A stretch of DNA of 64,000 nt from Pseudomonas citronellolis. GTDB taxonomy: Bacteria > Pseudomonadota > Gammaproteobacteria > Pseudomonadales > Pseudomonadaceae. The notes below the pieces were generated by a model. The model searched no databases and was not told the origin of the DNA. It worked only from the letters and a program-made list of their open reading frames with translations. The stretch lies in NCBI RefSeq assembly GCF_900112375.1, contig NZ_FOLS01000020.1, positions 80,247 through 144,246 of the forward strand, read 5' to 3'. Positions 63,425-64,000 of this stretch are shown here, piece by piece. Position 1 is the stretch's first letter, and each line of letters starts with the position of its first letter. The position numbers were made by a program, and so were the translations under genes.

Positions 63425-64000
63425 TCACGTCACAGCCTCTCCCGCCAACTCAGCCTCACGTCGGCGAATGGCTTCGTCCCACTCAGGGGAGCGCTTGGCC
63501 CATTGTTCGGGTGGCAGGGGGGCGGACCATTCGACTATGGCGGGGTCGGTCAAATCGGGAGGCGGCGCCAGCTTCCAGGTTTGCAGCATAGCTGCCAAGG
63601 GGGTCCCGAAGGCGACAATCGTAAATATCAGCCATAGTGCTTTACCGAACTCCTTGGCGAGTAAGTGCTTTTTTATGCCGGCATAGAACATCCAGATACT
63701 TCCCCAGATGGCTCCCCGCCCTCCCAATAGTTTTCGTGTGCCTTCCAGGTCATTTTCCAGCGGCACCGCTTCCGGCCCTATTTCCATATAGCTGCGCATG
63801 CACTCCCACAGGCGCATTGCCGTTGTGCCGCCACCACAACTGAATCCCATGCTGCAGTCCCGTTCGCCTTCCTTCGCATTCGGGTCCGGGTTCTTGAAAC
63901 CCACCACCAGCATGCCTTGGGTGGTCTTGCCATGGCGCCCCACCGAGTCCATGGCAATGGCCTGCGCCACCACGGTTTCCCAGGGCACTATCCAGTAGCT
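63425..64000 (-). CDS. Unidentified membrane protein, C-terminal part
   Basis: The frame is open for 191 codons to the right edge, so the start lies outside. The visible protein begins SYWIVPWETVVAQAIAMDSV and has a Cys/Gly patch (DCSMGFSCGGGTT). Two hydrophobic segments follow, IWGSIWMFYAGI and LWLIFTIVAFGTPLAAMLQ, and a charged Glu/Arg-rich end (PEWDEAIRRREAELAGEAV). The opening resembles the DUF6708-type proteins often found near type VI secretion genes, but I am not sure. Base composition is clearly lower in GC than the neighbouring genes, which suggests horizontal transfer. Confidence 0.6.
   Translation of the reverse strand, partial: SYWIVPWETVVAQAIAMDSVGRHGKTTQGMLVVGFKNPDPNAKEGERDCSMGFSCGGGTTAMRLWECMRSYMEIGPEAVPLENDLEGTRKLLGGRGAIWGSIWMFYAGIKKHLLAKEFGKALWLIFTIVAFGTPLAAMLQTWKLAPPPDLTDPAIVEWSAPLPPEQWAKRSPEWDEAIRRREAELAGEAVT

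Overview
The window is high-GC chromosomal DNA from a Pseudomonas, most likely a relative of the P. aeruginosa group. The reasons are gene order, many overlapping ATGA/GTGA/TGATG gene junctions, and dozens of REP elements containing the GAGCTTGCTCGCGAA core. Recalled from memory, the order follows several P. aeruginosa PAO1 blocks joined together (PA4003-PA4011, PA4045-PA4069, PA4129-PA4132, PA2941-PA2948, PA2903-PA2909). A chaperone-usher pilus cluster lies between oprG and the epimerase genes. I saw no rRNA, tRNA, CRISPR array, prophage or transposase.

Layout: 1-2885 (minus) holds housekeeping genes mrdA (5' end only), rlmH, rsfS, nadD and proA. 3204-9887 holds a hydrolase with an unusual C-terminal part, a methyltransferase, the DNA repair glycosylase mpg, a DedA-PAP2 membrane phosphatase, and a LysR regulator divergent from a small monooxygenase and a dehydrogenase. 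10218-19241 (minus) is a dense riboflavin/thiamine/housekeeping block: btuF-like, a membrane protein, ribA, an aspartic protease, pgpA, thiL, nusB, ribH, ribB, ribE, an FMN riboswitch, ribD and nrdR. 19405-26354 holds a lipoprotein, a methyltransferase, a thioredoxin-TPR protein, a zinc-linked ABC operon behind a Zur-like box, and oprG behind an ANR box.

27140-32204 is a four-gene chaperone-usher pilus operon (pilin, chaperone, usher, two-domain adhesin). 32212-40150 holds SirB2-like and sugar-nucleotide genes, then DUF934 and sulfite/nitrite reductase genes divergent from ccoG and a MocR-type regulator, with mirror-image promoters between the two sides. 40634-58506 is the aerobic-type cobalamin pathway in two blocks (cobM, cobE, cobW, cobN, chlI/chlD; cobK, cobL, cobG, cobH, cobI, cobJ), with two cobalamin riboswitches. 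A DAHP synthase gene with aromatic-rich leader peptides and an attenuator sits inside this region. 58846-63201 is an iron-uptake ECF sigma / FecR / TonB-receptor unit with Fur-like boxes. The last 576 bases hold the 3' part of an unidentified membrane-protein gene.

The strongest non-routine signals are these: a textbook -1 ribosomal frameshift site joining the chelatase ATPase and VWA reading frames (50288-50334); tandem aromatic leader peptides plus terminator ahead of the DAHP synthase gene (48776-49142); mirror-image divergent promoters (36796-37001); a REP doublet inserted in frame inside a coding sequence (34866-34931); and four copies of a composite repeat of about 170-300 bp, three of them bounded by REPs on both sides.
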